Source: Emydura subglobosa (taxonomy: Eukaryota; Chordata; Testudines; Chelidae). From it: a stretch of 64,000 nt of DNA. The notes under the pieces were generated by a model. It did not search any database. It had not been told where the DNA came from and saw only the letters and a list, made by a program, of their open reading frames with translations. The stretch is from NCBI GenBank assembly GCA_007922225.1, contig ML679963.1, forward strand, positions 3,139,176 through 3,203,175, written 5' to 3'. Shown piece by piece: positions 46,116 to 58,600 of this stretch (its first letter is position 1; each line of letters begins with the position of its first letter). Made by a program: the position numbers and the translations under genes.

Positions 46116-47854
46116 TAGCATCACAACGCTAGCTAAATGCACTAGGCTCACGTTTAGTTCTTGTACTTTTGATTTGTTTTAAGAGTAACTCGGTGATTGT
46201 TGCTGCTTTCACTCCAACTCAATCATAAAAAGAGTCGCTGAGGGAAGCATAAAGAGCAAATAAGTGCTACAGGCCTTAGAGAACATTCCCAACTTCTTAG
46301 TGAACAGGGCTTTGTGTTTTCTCCCATGTTGTGCTCATGGCAAAAATCCTTGAGGAACAAACCCTAAAGACCCAGGTGCTGTAAGGCTGTGCTGATGACA
46401 TTTCTAGCTAGCACTGATTTGCCTATGCAATCTACTAGAATGCACAAAGTGGTAGACATTATCCCAGCACTTTCCTGGAGCATTCCCCTAGAGTCTGTCT
46501 CCTACTCTGTAAAATTCAAACACACGCAGGCTGACTTCTGCTGCCTTACAATGTAGCTGTGCAAAGTAAAATGCTGCTCTTTCTCTACCCTCTCACAGTG
46601 GAGAAACTGGGCCTTAGGGGAGCAGCTTGTTTCCCTTAGACGCTTTTCAGAATGGAATCTCTTGTTCTCACAGCTCATATTCAGACACCTCAGTATGTCC
46701 CAGTGTTATTCAGTTGGTCGGGGTGAAAAGCACTTCAGGTGTGTGTGGCAGTACCAAGAGATGATCCTATGAGAATAAAATCAATAATGTGGAACCTAAG
46801 AGCGCTTTATAGTAGGAAGAATGTTACTAAAGTTACAAAGTTAATGCCTAGTCAAGTCTATGCTATTTTCATTCTTCTGGTTGCAGTTGCATCTGAGAAT
46901 GTAGTAAGTACTAGTTACTTGGGGATTTCATGCAACATACATGCCAAAAAGTCTGAAGCACATCAAAACAAGTTCAGTCCTGATTTTTAGTATTCCTAAA
47001 AGTCCCTTGTTATGTTCCATCCTTCTGAGTGAAAAGAACCAAATAACTAGTGTGACTTTCCAAAGGGGCAAACAGGACAGAAATTGAGGAAAAAGAGTCA
47101 AGTACTATATAAACGTGTGAAGTGAACTTTTCTTTTTTCTTTTATTAGAGGATGTTTGTTATTGATGTGAGAAACTGACTATCAAGTCTTTTGATAAATC
47201 AAAAATGTTATTTGCCAGGGAAAAGCTGAATCAATCTGAGCAGGACTCTAAAGGAGTACACATTGCATGCGTGGAGAATTGCAATGAAAATAGGAGACCA
47301 AACTCCACACAGCACAAATCCTCTACCCTGTTTCAAACCAGCTATATTTCTATTGGTTTGAGTAGTCGTTCATTATATTGTTTTAAGGGAATATGATATG
47401 TTAAACAATGTTCATTTATACAATACCTTTTCATTATTTTTTCCCTTAAAATGGGGGTGTAAGATGCCATATGAAGGAAAGTATTCTGGAACAAGATCAG
47501 TTTGACAGTGCAGGATGGGATGACATGTTTTGCCTCTACTAGATTTTCTGATGTCACAAAATAAAAAGTTCTGTTGTGAGAGACAGCTGGCTGTTTATAC
47601 CACAGATGACTGAAGAGAAATCAATTCAATGAATCCTCTCAGCATTAGGATGGGATGTGTTATTGAGAACTTGATACTAGAAAACAAACCCATAAAAATA
47701 TTGCCTTATTTTAACGCTAATAGCTCTATGGATGGAATTCATGCAACTTTTTATACCTTCTAAAAGCCTATTATAAACAATAGAACCATCCAGCCATACA
47801 CATAGCTAGCCTAGGTAGTAGTGTGATCTCCTACTTTCTAACTGTAATAGATAG

Positions 47855-47975
47855 AATCTGCTTGCTGTGTCTTGTTCCGATTAGTTGTAAGATCTCTGGG
47901 GAAATTACCTTCATGTTGGTTTATACAGTACCTAGCACAGTTGGGTGCTACTGCAATATAAATAACATTAATAAG
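47855..47975 (+). repeat. L2-type tail
   Basis: It includes TTGTAAGATCTCTGGGG, ATACAGTACCTAGCACAGTT and GGGTGCTACTGCAATATAAA, a frequent LINE-related 3' tail in turtle and crocodile DNA. Confidence 0.5.
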
Positions 47976-48756
47976 ATTACAAAATCATTTAAAAATCCTT
48001 TAAAAAGCTATGTTTAAACTATTTTTTTCTATTTGTTTTTCTTTACTATTTGTAGCTCCCTCCATAACACACACAATATCCAACTGATTTCCACATGAAT
48101 AAGGTTAAATAAACACCTGCATCCTGAGTGAAAAATCACAAAAGGCTCTTGAAAATCAATTAAATATTGAACTAAAAGGAACTTGCCAATATTATTTGGA
48201 AAGAAAAGCTGTGTAAAAATAATGAATTCAAAGGTTAAATTAAGCAGCTTCTCTTACAGAAGGCACTCTTGGGAATGGAATGCTGACAAAAAGTAATTGA
48301 GAGTTATCTTCACTTTGTTACTTTATTGATGTTATAATATCTTTTAGACAATGGCTTTCCTTTTAACGAGTCCCTCTTGGGGAACGGAAAAGCAGAGAGT
48401 TAAATATAAAGTCTGACCAAATCCCTTCTTTTTGTATGAGTTTGACTAGGATCATGTCATGGAAAAGCAGAACTGACAAGACAAGACTGACTGTTTGATC
48501 TAAAATGGCAAGTAGCCAAACTTTCTGCGTCTCCCATGGCGGGCCTCTTTTGCACCGTTTATTCTAGTCCCCAAATGTAGCCCTTTTACTCTGCCCATAA
48601 AGCACTTGGCAGAAAAAGAAAATAGAAGTTCCATGCCAAACAAGATCTATGGTATCAACCTTTAAACTGCAGAATATCTACTTTTAAAGTTGCAATCTGA
48701 AAGTAATTTTTTTCATAAGGGATGCATGAATAATTATTCATTTGGCTCTGTCTCAT

Positions 48757-48905
48757 AGACTGTAAGGTCACAAGGTCATCTCATCTGACCTCCTGCACAA
48801 CGCAGGCCACAGAACCTCACTCACCCACTCCCGTAATAAACCTCTAACCTGTGACTGAGTTATTAAAGTCCTCAAATCATGGTTTAAAGACTTTAAGGTA
48901 AAAAA
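48757..48905 (-). mobile_element. CR1 LINE 3' end, antisense
   Basis: CTCATAGACTGTAAGGTCAC, then CCTGCACAACGCAGGCCACA. It shares the order of the 18645-19110 copy as far as the ATGGTTTAAAGACTTTAAGG string. Confidence 0.7.
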
Positions 48906-48959
48906 AATCCTTTACGGCATCTGATAAGTGGTAATGCACAGTAATACCAATTATTGTCT

Positions 48960-49505
48960 AAGGCCTTGTCTACACTGATATCTAAAGCTTTGGTAACAAC
49001 ACCTTTCTAGATCATTTTTTATCCCTGGTCTTGGACCCAGGACCGCATCGTGTACAAACATAGAACAAAAAGACAGTCCCTGCCCCAGGAAGCTTAAAAT
49101 CCAAGTATAAGACAAAAGATAACAAAGGGATATAGGCAGACAGATGGGAAAGTAGAAGGAAACAACGAGACAATATGGTCGGCACGACAAGCTGTGGTGT
49201 TTGCACACTAGCAGCCTAAGCGTTATCAAGTTTGTTATAGGCATCTCGGCAGAGGAGCATTAAGAAGCGATTTGAAGGAATATAATGAGTTGGTTTATGG
49301 AGAGCTCCTTCCAAGCGTGAGAGGCAGCATGAGAGGAAGCACAAAGGTGCTGGTTTGAAAATGTAACAAGAGTGTGATAGAGGCTGGTACCATTAGCCCT
49401 TCAAAGGTAGAGTGGCCATAGGCCATGATAAAGGGCCTTGAAAGTGAAGACAAGAATCTTATGTTTGACGTGATAGAGAAGGGGAAGCCAATGGAGGGAT
49501 GTGAA
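48960..49505 (+). repeat. L2-like segment behind a MITE-like terminus
   Basis: AGGCCTTGTCTACACTG opens the stretch. Then come CAGTCCCTGCCCCAGGAAGC and CATGATAAAGGGCCTTGAAAG, AGAGAAGGGGAAGCCAATGG, in the order of old L2-like 3' regions. Confidence 0.4.
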
Positions 49506-52500
49506 GTCATTCTTCAGACCTCAAATGACTAATCCCAGGCTCACCTTTTTAAGCTATTTTAAATGTCCATTTCCAAATCTCTCCATATTCACTATTTATT
49601 TGTTTTCCAAACTTCTGATGCCTTCCAGAACCTTTAATAACAAGAGTCGCTTGTCCATTAGCCTCACCTGGTTAAGTACACAACTGCCAAACTGCAGTGG
49701 AGTTGTCACTTCAGTGAAGTTAATTGACAACATTCTTAAGTATATCTCCTAGGCATGGCTACGTAGACCCACAAACTTTTAAAAATACTGTTCCTTGATA
49801 AAACCAAGATAAGGAGAGGAAAACTCAGGATCACACTGTCTTAGATGCCAAAAGGAAAGAAGTCCATTGTGTTAATTATCACTCAATTGCGAAAAACAAG
49901 CAAGGTTGCAAAATTTAATTCCCTGAAATTCGCATTACACAATAGAAATGAAATCAGCATTGCCGATACAAAGCATGCAAATTCGTATCCTCATGAAACC
50001 TAAAAATACAGCGTAATTGAATCCCTTCAAAATGCTTTAAACACATCTAGAGTATCAGCACTGACATCGCTAGTTGGAAGTGAAGGGCACTCTAAACCCT
50101 GTATACTTTCTCAAAGTTTATTGGTAAATACTTTCGCTGCCTTAGTCTGTTTTTGGAGTGATCTCAGGGTGTCTTTTCACTTTTGTTTTGTGCTTTTTGA
50201 ATAAATAATATAGTTACATAATATACAACAAATGAATCATGGCCTAAAGAAACATGATTTACAGTATCAGTGGATGAGTTTTTAACCAAGTTCTTACTAA
50301 TACAGAATATGGAAACTAAAAAAGCTATGTGTATCCTTTTACATATTATGCAGGCATCATTAGCTCCTCATTAAGTGACTCATCTTTTGCAACTCTTTTT
50401 AATATATAATTATTGGCAGTGTTTTATCTTCCCATTTTGTCAGCTGTATAGCAAAGAAATTGTTGTCTAGCAAGTTTGTCTGTCTCCTGCCCAATTTCAG
50501 GTGTAACACTGGGGTGTTGCAGTTTTAAGTACTATACTTATACGTGGAGACAGCACCCAAATAAACCAGATGACACAGGAAGAGTGCTTCACATTTTTAG
50601 GATGGTTTTAAGCTTCAAGAGAGGTTTTGTTTGTTGTGACATTTCATCTTTTTGGATACAATAGCAGCATTGGTGGTAACAGCTTTGGAGTTCTTTTTCA
50701 CAACTATAAGCCAACTTTTCTATACATGAATGGGAGCTTCCTAACTAGGGTAAGTCACCTTAGAGCTCGTCTGGATGCATATTGAAGTATGATGCTTATA
50801 TGGAGAAAGAGGGCTTTGTGACTCTTCCATTCTTTAAAAGACAAAGGGTAAAAGGGTTCCTTATTTTTAAACTGAGTAATATATTTTTGGGGATTTATTA
50901 ACCCAGAGCTGTGTGAGATGACAAATCTTAACTCCCTAAGTGTGGAGGTTAAAATGGATATAGTGCTTTTATGTATACTTATATGTTCAACGGTGACGTT
51001 TTGTAATCTGGTGAACACAGCTTTTCACAATTCTTTGGGGGGAAAAAACAACAAAAATGTACACTGGACAAAACTATTTTCTTCTTTTTTCTGAATGCCT
51101 CAGATGTTATGCTCACTTCCAGAAGCAGAATGGTAGTCAGATCAGATCCTTAGTGCTTCTCTAATGCTACACTCTATAAAAAAACAACTCTATGATAGAT
51201 AAATTCTATGTTTCTTATAGAAGAAATTATTTTTCATAGAGGATTCTGCCATTTTTGTAAAAACAGCTTTTCATGGGAAAACTCATTTTCCAATAGCGAA
51301 AAATTGGGTGATAGGTTAGCTTCTCAGCCCCCAACCACAAAACCTCAAAATACTCAAGCCAAAAAAGAAAAAGTTAAAATGTTAAGGAAAGAGGAAAACA
51401 GGACCAGGCTCTTTCTCCGGTGGGCGTTGTTTTGTACATGTTTACAGTGTGTGCCAGTCAGCCACTTATTAGAGAGCTCCAACTTATGAAAAGGGATGTA
51501 AATGTTGTTGTGCAACACCTACCAGAATGGAGCCCTGCTCCCTGATTTGGGTTTTCTAGGTACTGCGGTAATACAAACAATAACAGTAGCTGAAGAACAA
51601 AAAGGGATATTATCGCCTTTATCACAGAAAAGATTTTAAAAATAATCTTTACAAGAATGAATAGAAATCATGCAAGGTATTCTTTTTAAGAATCTAAGAA
51701 AGGAGAAGAGGAGTCTACCATTTCACTCTGGCCCAGTTCACTGTTTTGGTTTTTTTATTTGTTTTTTCTCGATTTCTTTCTTAAACAAGAGGATTGTTAA
51801 ACTGTAGTTGATAGATACATAAGATTATTCAATGTGACTGCGGGCAGGCTCCCTGTAAGGATAGTATAATCAGGTCTCAGTATAGTAAATTATGCTCTTA
51901 CCTCACACCTGAAGTACTAAAGATATCTATTATGGTTTAAGTATACTCATGGTCCATCTCAAATTCTTTCTTAACACTAGGAACCAGCACAATATTTTTA
52001 TTGTCACATGCAATCCTGCAAATAGGTCATGAAAGAAGTGGCTGACAAATAATGACAGAATAAATGGTGGGAGTAAAAATAGATATGCACAGAGAATCTG
52101 GAGCACCCCCCCAGATTTTGTCAGATTATGACAATATTATGACAATAAAGCAATCCAACTTTAATCTGTATAGTGTGCATAAAACAAACTGTATCTCAAA
52201 TCATTTTACAGATCAAAATTATGTAAGGTACTGGAGAGAGTATGGTATAAATAACAGAAAATAGTAGTGCAAAGAAAGATATTGAATGGCAAACAGATTA
52301 TCATTCAGTCATTTGACCAATAACACAGAGAGGGAGAAATTAAGAACAGGCAGCCATCTCAAAATTAATTATATGCACATTAAACTTCCACTGTCTTCAG
52401 TGAAAGTTGAATGGGTGTATCTAGGAAGAGAATTGAGTTCTATGGGGCATATTTTCAAAAGCCCCAACCTGGCCTCTAATTTTTGTGCTTGTTTTCAATT

Positions 52501-52789
52501 GGTGCAATTAATTATGGGCATTAATGATAAACTTTAAATATTTAAGTATCTATTTCTCAGTCACGGTAGTTAGACATTTCCATTCTACCATTTGTGCCTG
52601 CATTCAATTATTGGGGCAAAATTAGATTTCTCATTTAAAAATATGGCCCTATGGATAAGACTGGACATCCAAATCTCCTAAATAGGTTTAAAAATCTCCA
52701 CTGATATATCTAGAAACTTAGAATCTGGGAGAAAAGATGAAACTTTCTTCTTTCTCTTTTCTTTAGCATCATTGACAACTTCATCATCC

Positions 52790-53780
52790 TCCCCATCACC
52801 CAGATGTACAACCTCAACATTATCTTTTAGTCCCCCCTGTCATCTTCTCCACCCCCTAATATTCTGGCTCTTGCTAAAACCTGTCACTTTTAAGGGTTTG
52901 TCTACACAGTGAACCATTGCTAAAATCTGTCCTTTTCTCTCTAGGTCCCATACTTTGGTCATCTTTCACCTCACCAACTGTAACTGCCTCCTTGCATCTT
53001 GCCTCTCATCACTCCAATCTATACAGAACTCCACTGGCAAAGTCCTTTTACTCTTTTGACATTCTGACAACATCATTTGCCCTCTGTTCCCCCTCTGTTT
53101 CACTCCTCACTGGAACAAAAACAAAACCTTTCAAACAATTTCATGAAACAGAATTGTGTTGAAACCTCTATTTTTGGATTGAAAACCCAAGCTTTTTGAT
53201 TTAGGTTTCTCTCTCTCTCTCTCTCTCTTGACGTGATCTGAGGGTCTTCCCTGGACATTGGAAAACTTCCCATCTAAAACGTCATCGGAACTAATACATC
53301 TCTGTGAAACATTTTGGCTTTGATAAAGCAGCATAATCTGATGAAAAAACTGTCTGTCAAAAATGTTTCAACTAGTTTGCTTCTACAGAATTTTGCCTAT
53401 ATTTTTATTTCCTCCTACTCTTACTCTTGCTCTGTATGCTCCTACCAACTCTCTCATAACTGCTGTTTGTGTCCTTCTCCCATTCTTAATTTAACATCTC
53501 CTTTCATGCTGGCCTCTACGCTTGGTACACCATCCAGCTTCTTTGTCTGCCAGCAGTTCTCTTCTTTTTACTTCAAGTTCTTCCTTAAAACCCATTTCTT
53601 TTTTGAAGCTTTCTAATGCTTATCTTCATATTGCTCTCCTCCTTTCACTAACTTGTGTTTGATTTATTTATTCCACGTATCATATTTGTCTCCTCCTCTG
53701 GATAGGGATCATGTCTTTTATGCATTCATAAAGTACTCTGTATTCTTATGGCACCTCAAAATAGATAAATAACAATCTTA
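52790..53780 (-). repeat. Pyrimidine-rich LINE remnants (L2/CR1 clade), probably antisense
   Basis: Long C/T-rich stretches recall the reverse complement of LINE ORF2 C-termini: ATCACTCCAATCTATACAGA, then CTTAAAACCCATTTCTTTTT. An inserted GGGTTTGTCTACACAG terminus is at 52894-52909. Every frame is broken. The family call is weak. Confidence 0.35.
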
Positions 53781-55667
53781 TTTATGAACAAGACTAGACA
53801 GTAATCATTTGTTCTTGGTTGGGTTAAGATCAAATGTATCAGTTTAATAACTGATATATCATGTATCTAGGGGCTACTGTATGTACTGCATTTGCAAGGT
53901 GATGGACAATGGCCTATTTTTTCCCCACATCTCTAAATTCTCTGAGCTCTAAATTCGACTCTATGAACCTTTAATACAGTGTGGGATAGTGTGTTGTTTA
54001 TATGACAGAAATAGTGAGTGAGTAATGCTGCCATTTCTCTTTATGATTGATTTCTATGCAGGTGTGATTTGTATTTATGATACTTACTCAAAAAATTTTT
54101 GAGTTGTATTTGTTTGACTACACATTCCTCCTGTAAACATACATAACAACAGCAGAATATATTATAATATTTTATTTCTGTTTCCATGTTTTAAACCAAG
54201 CATTGCTGGGGCACAGAGACTGAGTATTTCTGAGTTCTTTTACACTCTAGCTAATGACAAAAGAAATAGCAAAAAGAGTTCATTCACAGGTGTTAGCATT
54301 TGCAACCTGTCTATTCCATATACATGCTGAATGATATTTCCACACATAAATGCATATTTACCACATACATTAATTCTTCATCCATCTATTAGTGCATGCC
54401 AAATGTACACCTTCTTTATCACTATAGCCATCTTTGGTTTTTATGCACTTTCTACAATCTCATTTTCTCATTTTGTTATTTCCATGACAGAAGAATCACA
54501 ACACTGAAGGAATGCACTCACAGGAATGTAAAATCCACCTGTACGCTTGTCTAGTCAGGGAAAGTTGAGGCCAAAAAAAGTTGGGGAGAGAGATTCTTTA
54601 CGTTCCCGAGAACCATAGAATTTTAAGATGAAAAATAACTATTACTTGTAGCGCATCTTGGGTATTCTCTGCTAAGTCAGTTTTCCCTACAGTACATTCT
54701 TCTTGAGTACCAACAGTGTTTCCACCACTTTGCTTGAAAACTATTCTGTTACATTATAGAACTTTCTATTTCTAAACAATAAAAGCAAATGTTAAAAGAT
54801 CCTAAAATTAACTTCTTCCTTTGAAACTATCCTTAGTGATTTTAAACGATAACCTAGAATGTTACGATGATGACAAATAGTCGTTATTTCTTATGTTCTG
54901 AATGTGATGGGCAAATGCAAGCACTAACGTCCTTATGCTACATTCTTTATGTATGACAGGGTCATGAGTTTTCTTCTTTTCTCTCTGTACTAGTTTTATG
55001 GGAGTGGCACCAGAATTCAGGAGTCCCTGGAAGTCCAGGTAAGAGGCTTAATTTTTAGTTGAGCTCTGCCCCTGGTGTTAGTATTCTCTACTCAGATCTT
55101 GCTTCTGCTGTTCCAACACTTTGCAAAATTTCTGCCTTCATCTAACTTCAGTACCTTTAGTGTCATATATTTGAACCCTACAGATTTAATATTGCTTGAC
55201 CGCTGGAAGTTATTGGTTTTCTAAAGTTATTTAGGTTGAAGTATAAATAGACTTTTATATTAATAGCAGGGTGGCAAAACCCTCAGTGTTACTTATAAAG
55301 TTACTCTGTTCCTTCTGAGACTTTAAATAATATCTATTGCCATATAAATGGACGGGCTCCCTTGAATTAAGTACTGAGAACATATCTGAATCTGAACTTT
55401 TCCTGGACTTGTTTTGTCAAGTCACCCTTGATCCTGCTCATGTTGGAACTTAATTGAATCAAGAACAGCCCAAAACATAAATTTCAATTCCCAACATATT
55501 AAATAGTATATCTGTATTTAATCTTTTGCAAAGGAAGAGTCTTGAAAAAAATTACAATTAAGATTTGTGTTTGTGTGTGTGTAAGGAGTGGAAATAGGCT
55601 ATCTGATCATCTGATGTGTTCAAATGAAAAGGGAGTTAAAAACTATGATTCTATCTATTATAGAAAC

Positions 55668-58600
55668 ATGATTAAAGATAACAAAGAAAATATTCCACTC
55701 ATGGGCAAGAGAGCAAATCCATCAGGTCCTCCCCCTACAAACCATCCAGAGAAAAAGCCAACTGAAAGCACTCCCACAAAGAAAAGGTAGGACACAATAG
55801 CTTCACAAAACCAGCCTTAGACAAGTTATTAGAAATGGCAGATTGGTGCTATTTGTGAACACTTTTCATACAGCATATTTTATACCAGTCATTAATATTC
55901 TGATTAAAGATTTTGTGTCTATGAATAGAGAAATACACTACAAGCGGCTGTATTTTTTCCTGATGTCACATCACTGAAATCACTGAAGTTACTGTGTGCT
56001 AGGGATAAATTTGGCTTACAAACTTTGAATCTGCAATTGATTTATTTTATTTTGTTCACTGCACAACACAAAACCATCGCCCAATCTGAAACAAAGGCCT
56101 TCAGCCCCAGGAGAATTTAATATTGCTTTGGCACCCATGATAATGTTGTTAATCATTTGAGTGATCACTTTAAGCAAAAGTGATGCAAGCAGCTGTCACA
56201 ATCTGAAAACTCATGGGCTGGCCCGACTTCTCCCTCTGTCATTAAATCCAGAAGGGGAAATAACATCTGTTCATTTTCTTTTTCCACCTCCCCTTTGTCT
56301 GGCATCTTTGGCCCTCCAAAGTACAAGGGTAACCCTACATAAATCTAAGTTTGAATCAAAGTGTTTGTAGTGTAGTGTGGGCAACAGGATGTCTGAACTG
56401 GTCACAATAAACCTATGGTTTCCAATAGAGGCAAATTTTCAGAAAACTGGCAACTCACAGCAAATATGTGTGACCATTAATCATAAATTACTCAAGTTAA
56501 TTTACTAGATTCAGGATTCTGGCATTAGTAGTAATAGCATGGGGTACGAGGGCTCTCCTGTTTTACATGAGGAGCCAGGGTGTGGCACCGAACATTCCTA
56601 CTATATAAGAAACAGAGATTACATGAGCTTTAATTACAAACATTTACATACTCTATTTAATTATATGTTTCTGTGCTGGTGTACGTCTAATGTTTTTAAA
56701 CATTTCATTCATGGAGTATATCACCACCAGCAAATTCAGAGGTGATTTCACTCTCACCTAAGCAATGTGTCTCATTCTCTTATACTCTATTTTGGCAACA
56801 TCTATTGTAAAAGTACAATTTATTTCTACCTTCTTTAACTCAATGAGATATGGATTAACTAAGGGTACATAATTAAATACAGGAAGGTCTATATGTGGAC
56901 TGGGAGGAGTGCTGCAATGATGTTCGAGCATGACTAGGTTGCTTTCATGGCTAGTATTTCCTGTGACGTGGTTTGAATATGTAAGCATGTAGGTATTTGT
57001 TGGCAGCTACTCATATTTTTACTCATGAACCAGAGATGCAGTTTCCACCCTAAAACAGAGGAAAGGCTTCAAGCATGCACATTATGCCAAGCTCCAAGAT
57101 ACATGGGACCCAACTCATCACTGCCTTGTGGCTTGTTTATGCCTGGTATATTGATGTAAAGGAGCTGTGAAGACAGCAGATCCTGCCCTGGGGAATTCCC
57201 CCAACATAGGACAGTTCTCTCCTGGTGTTGAGCTAACATAGTCAGCCCCTGAAGGAGCTCCCACTCCTACCCTGTGCAGGGGTGTGTCAAAGACAGGAGC
57301 ACAGTGCCTGGTGAGTTGGGCATTTCTTTCTGATCTGAGGGTTTACTGGGGCTATATGTAGTTGGTTGCCCGTCAGGGCAGGCCCCAGACACCCAGGATA
57401 GGGGACACAGAAGAGAGGCATAAAGCCACCTTTCTTCCATCCCTTCTCAGCCTCTGTGCTGAGCTCAGATTTCAATGGAGTTATGGTGATTTACACCAGC
57501 TGAGAATCTGGCTCATGATGTGTAAGTAATAGCAAAATAGTGTCCTGTTTCAGTCTAGGTACTTCCTGTGCTGTGAACCTCACCCTCAGTATAACTTCAG
57601 ATACACCTTCCTGTTAAATATAATGGGTATTTTAATCTGTTTATGGAATGCATTCACATGCACATATGAAATGTTAAAAGGTCATTAAGTTTAAATACCA
57701 CATGCAGTGAATTAACACTTTCCTCATCGGAAGATGGAAAACTATGTTAACCAGGGATGATATTACATCACACTATTTTTTACATACATCAACAGGTTGC
57801 TAAGCAGCAGTATAGCAGCATGCTGTAAATTGACACTAGGGTGCTTGCTTCAACTGCATCTGAATATTTTGAGAAGGGAATTAGAAAAAAGGAGAAATAA
57901 TAGTACCCTACTGAGTATGTCACATATTATGTGAACCAGAATATTTTTCAAGGTGACTCTCAAAGCTCTTTAGAAATTTAGAAAGCCAATTTACAAACTA
58001 AAGCCCATATAGAAGTCATCTCATCCACCAATAAAATTCAGCCATCGTAGGTGAAATGTGACAGCTGTTTGAATAGCACCTAGCAACACCAGCCATTTGC
58101 TTCTCCCTGCCAACTCTACGTGCTTTTAAAAAGCTGTAAAGGTCATCATAGTTCCTTATGAATTCTTATGCTATGTTGTTTAGCATCTCATTTATCTTTT
58201 CCCCTCCTCTGTCTACAAACAGCAATGCACTAGTTAAACATAGTAAAATGTCATACTCTGAGGTAGCACATTTCAATCCTGAAGGGTGGAAAGGCCATGT
58301 GTAGTTTAATATATGATCTCTCAACCTTTCTGGTTTATTAAGTGTTCATCAGTGTCAATGGGGTTGAGGCTGGATTCCTCCCCAGTTCTTCTGGGATGGA
58401 AGGATGATGCCTACAATGCAAAGGCTCCAGTGAGCAGATTAGCATGTTAATTCTATAAGTATATTCTTTGGAGTTACAGTAACATTTTGTGGACAGCGCA
58501 AAAAGCTGGCTATAAAGTTGTCTTTAGGTTGTGGTGGTGCCCCTGATAATGTCTGGATTTGTAGCCATGTCTCCCAAAGACACCTCAGAATCCTTTGCCT

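Larger units (their letters stand above)
37736..55663. other. TRPV1-TRPV3 intergenic region, repeat-rich, no gene seen
   Basis: About 18 kb, AT-rich, with no splice-bounded frame matching a known family. Elements that I could name are listed separately: MIR/L2-like at 38.4-38.7 kb, CR1 pieces at 41.5, 43.4, 44.0, 46.05 and 48.8 kb, fold-back at 42.3 kb, L2-like at 45.2, 47.9 and 49.0-49.5 kb, and LINE remnants at 52.8-53.8 kb. A CT microsatellite lies at about 53209-53228. A possible TRPV3 noncoding exon ending at 55038 before GTAAGA is only a guess. The rest shows nothing recognisable. Confidence 0.55.

Noticed and set aside
52917..53616. Possible small genes in two plus-strand open frames
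   Set aside because: C/T-rich sequence with the look of an antisense LINE remnant; frames are short and unrelated to known proteins.
54990..55038. Possible TRPV3 5' UTR exon before a GTAAGA
   Set aside because: Only a donor-like sequence supports it; the exon start and connection to 55664 cannot be shown without transcripts.
55542..55667. In-frame upstream ATG for TRPV3 adding 42 residues
   Set aside because: The extension has no TRPV similarity, crosses a TG repeat, and a good AG acceptor lies at 55662-55663, four bases before the conserved start.
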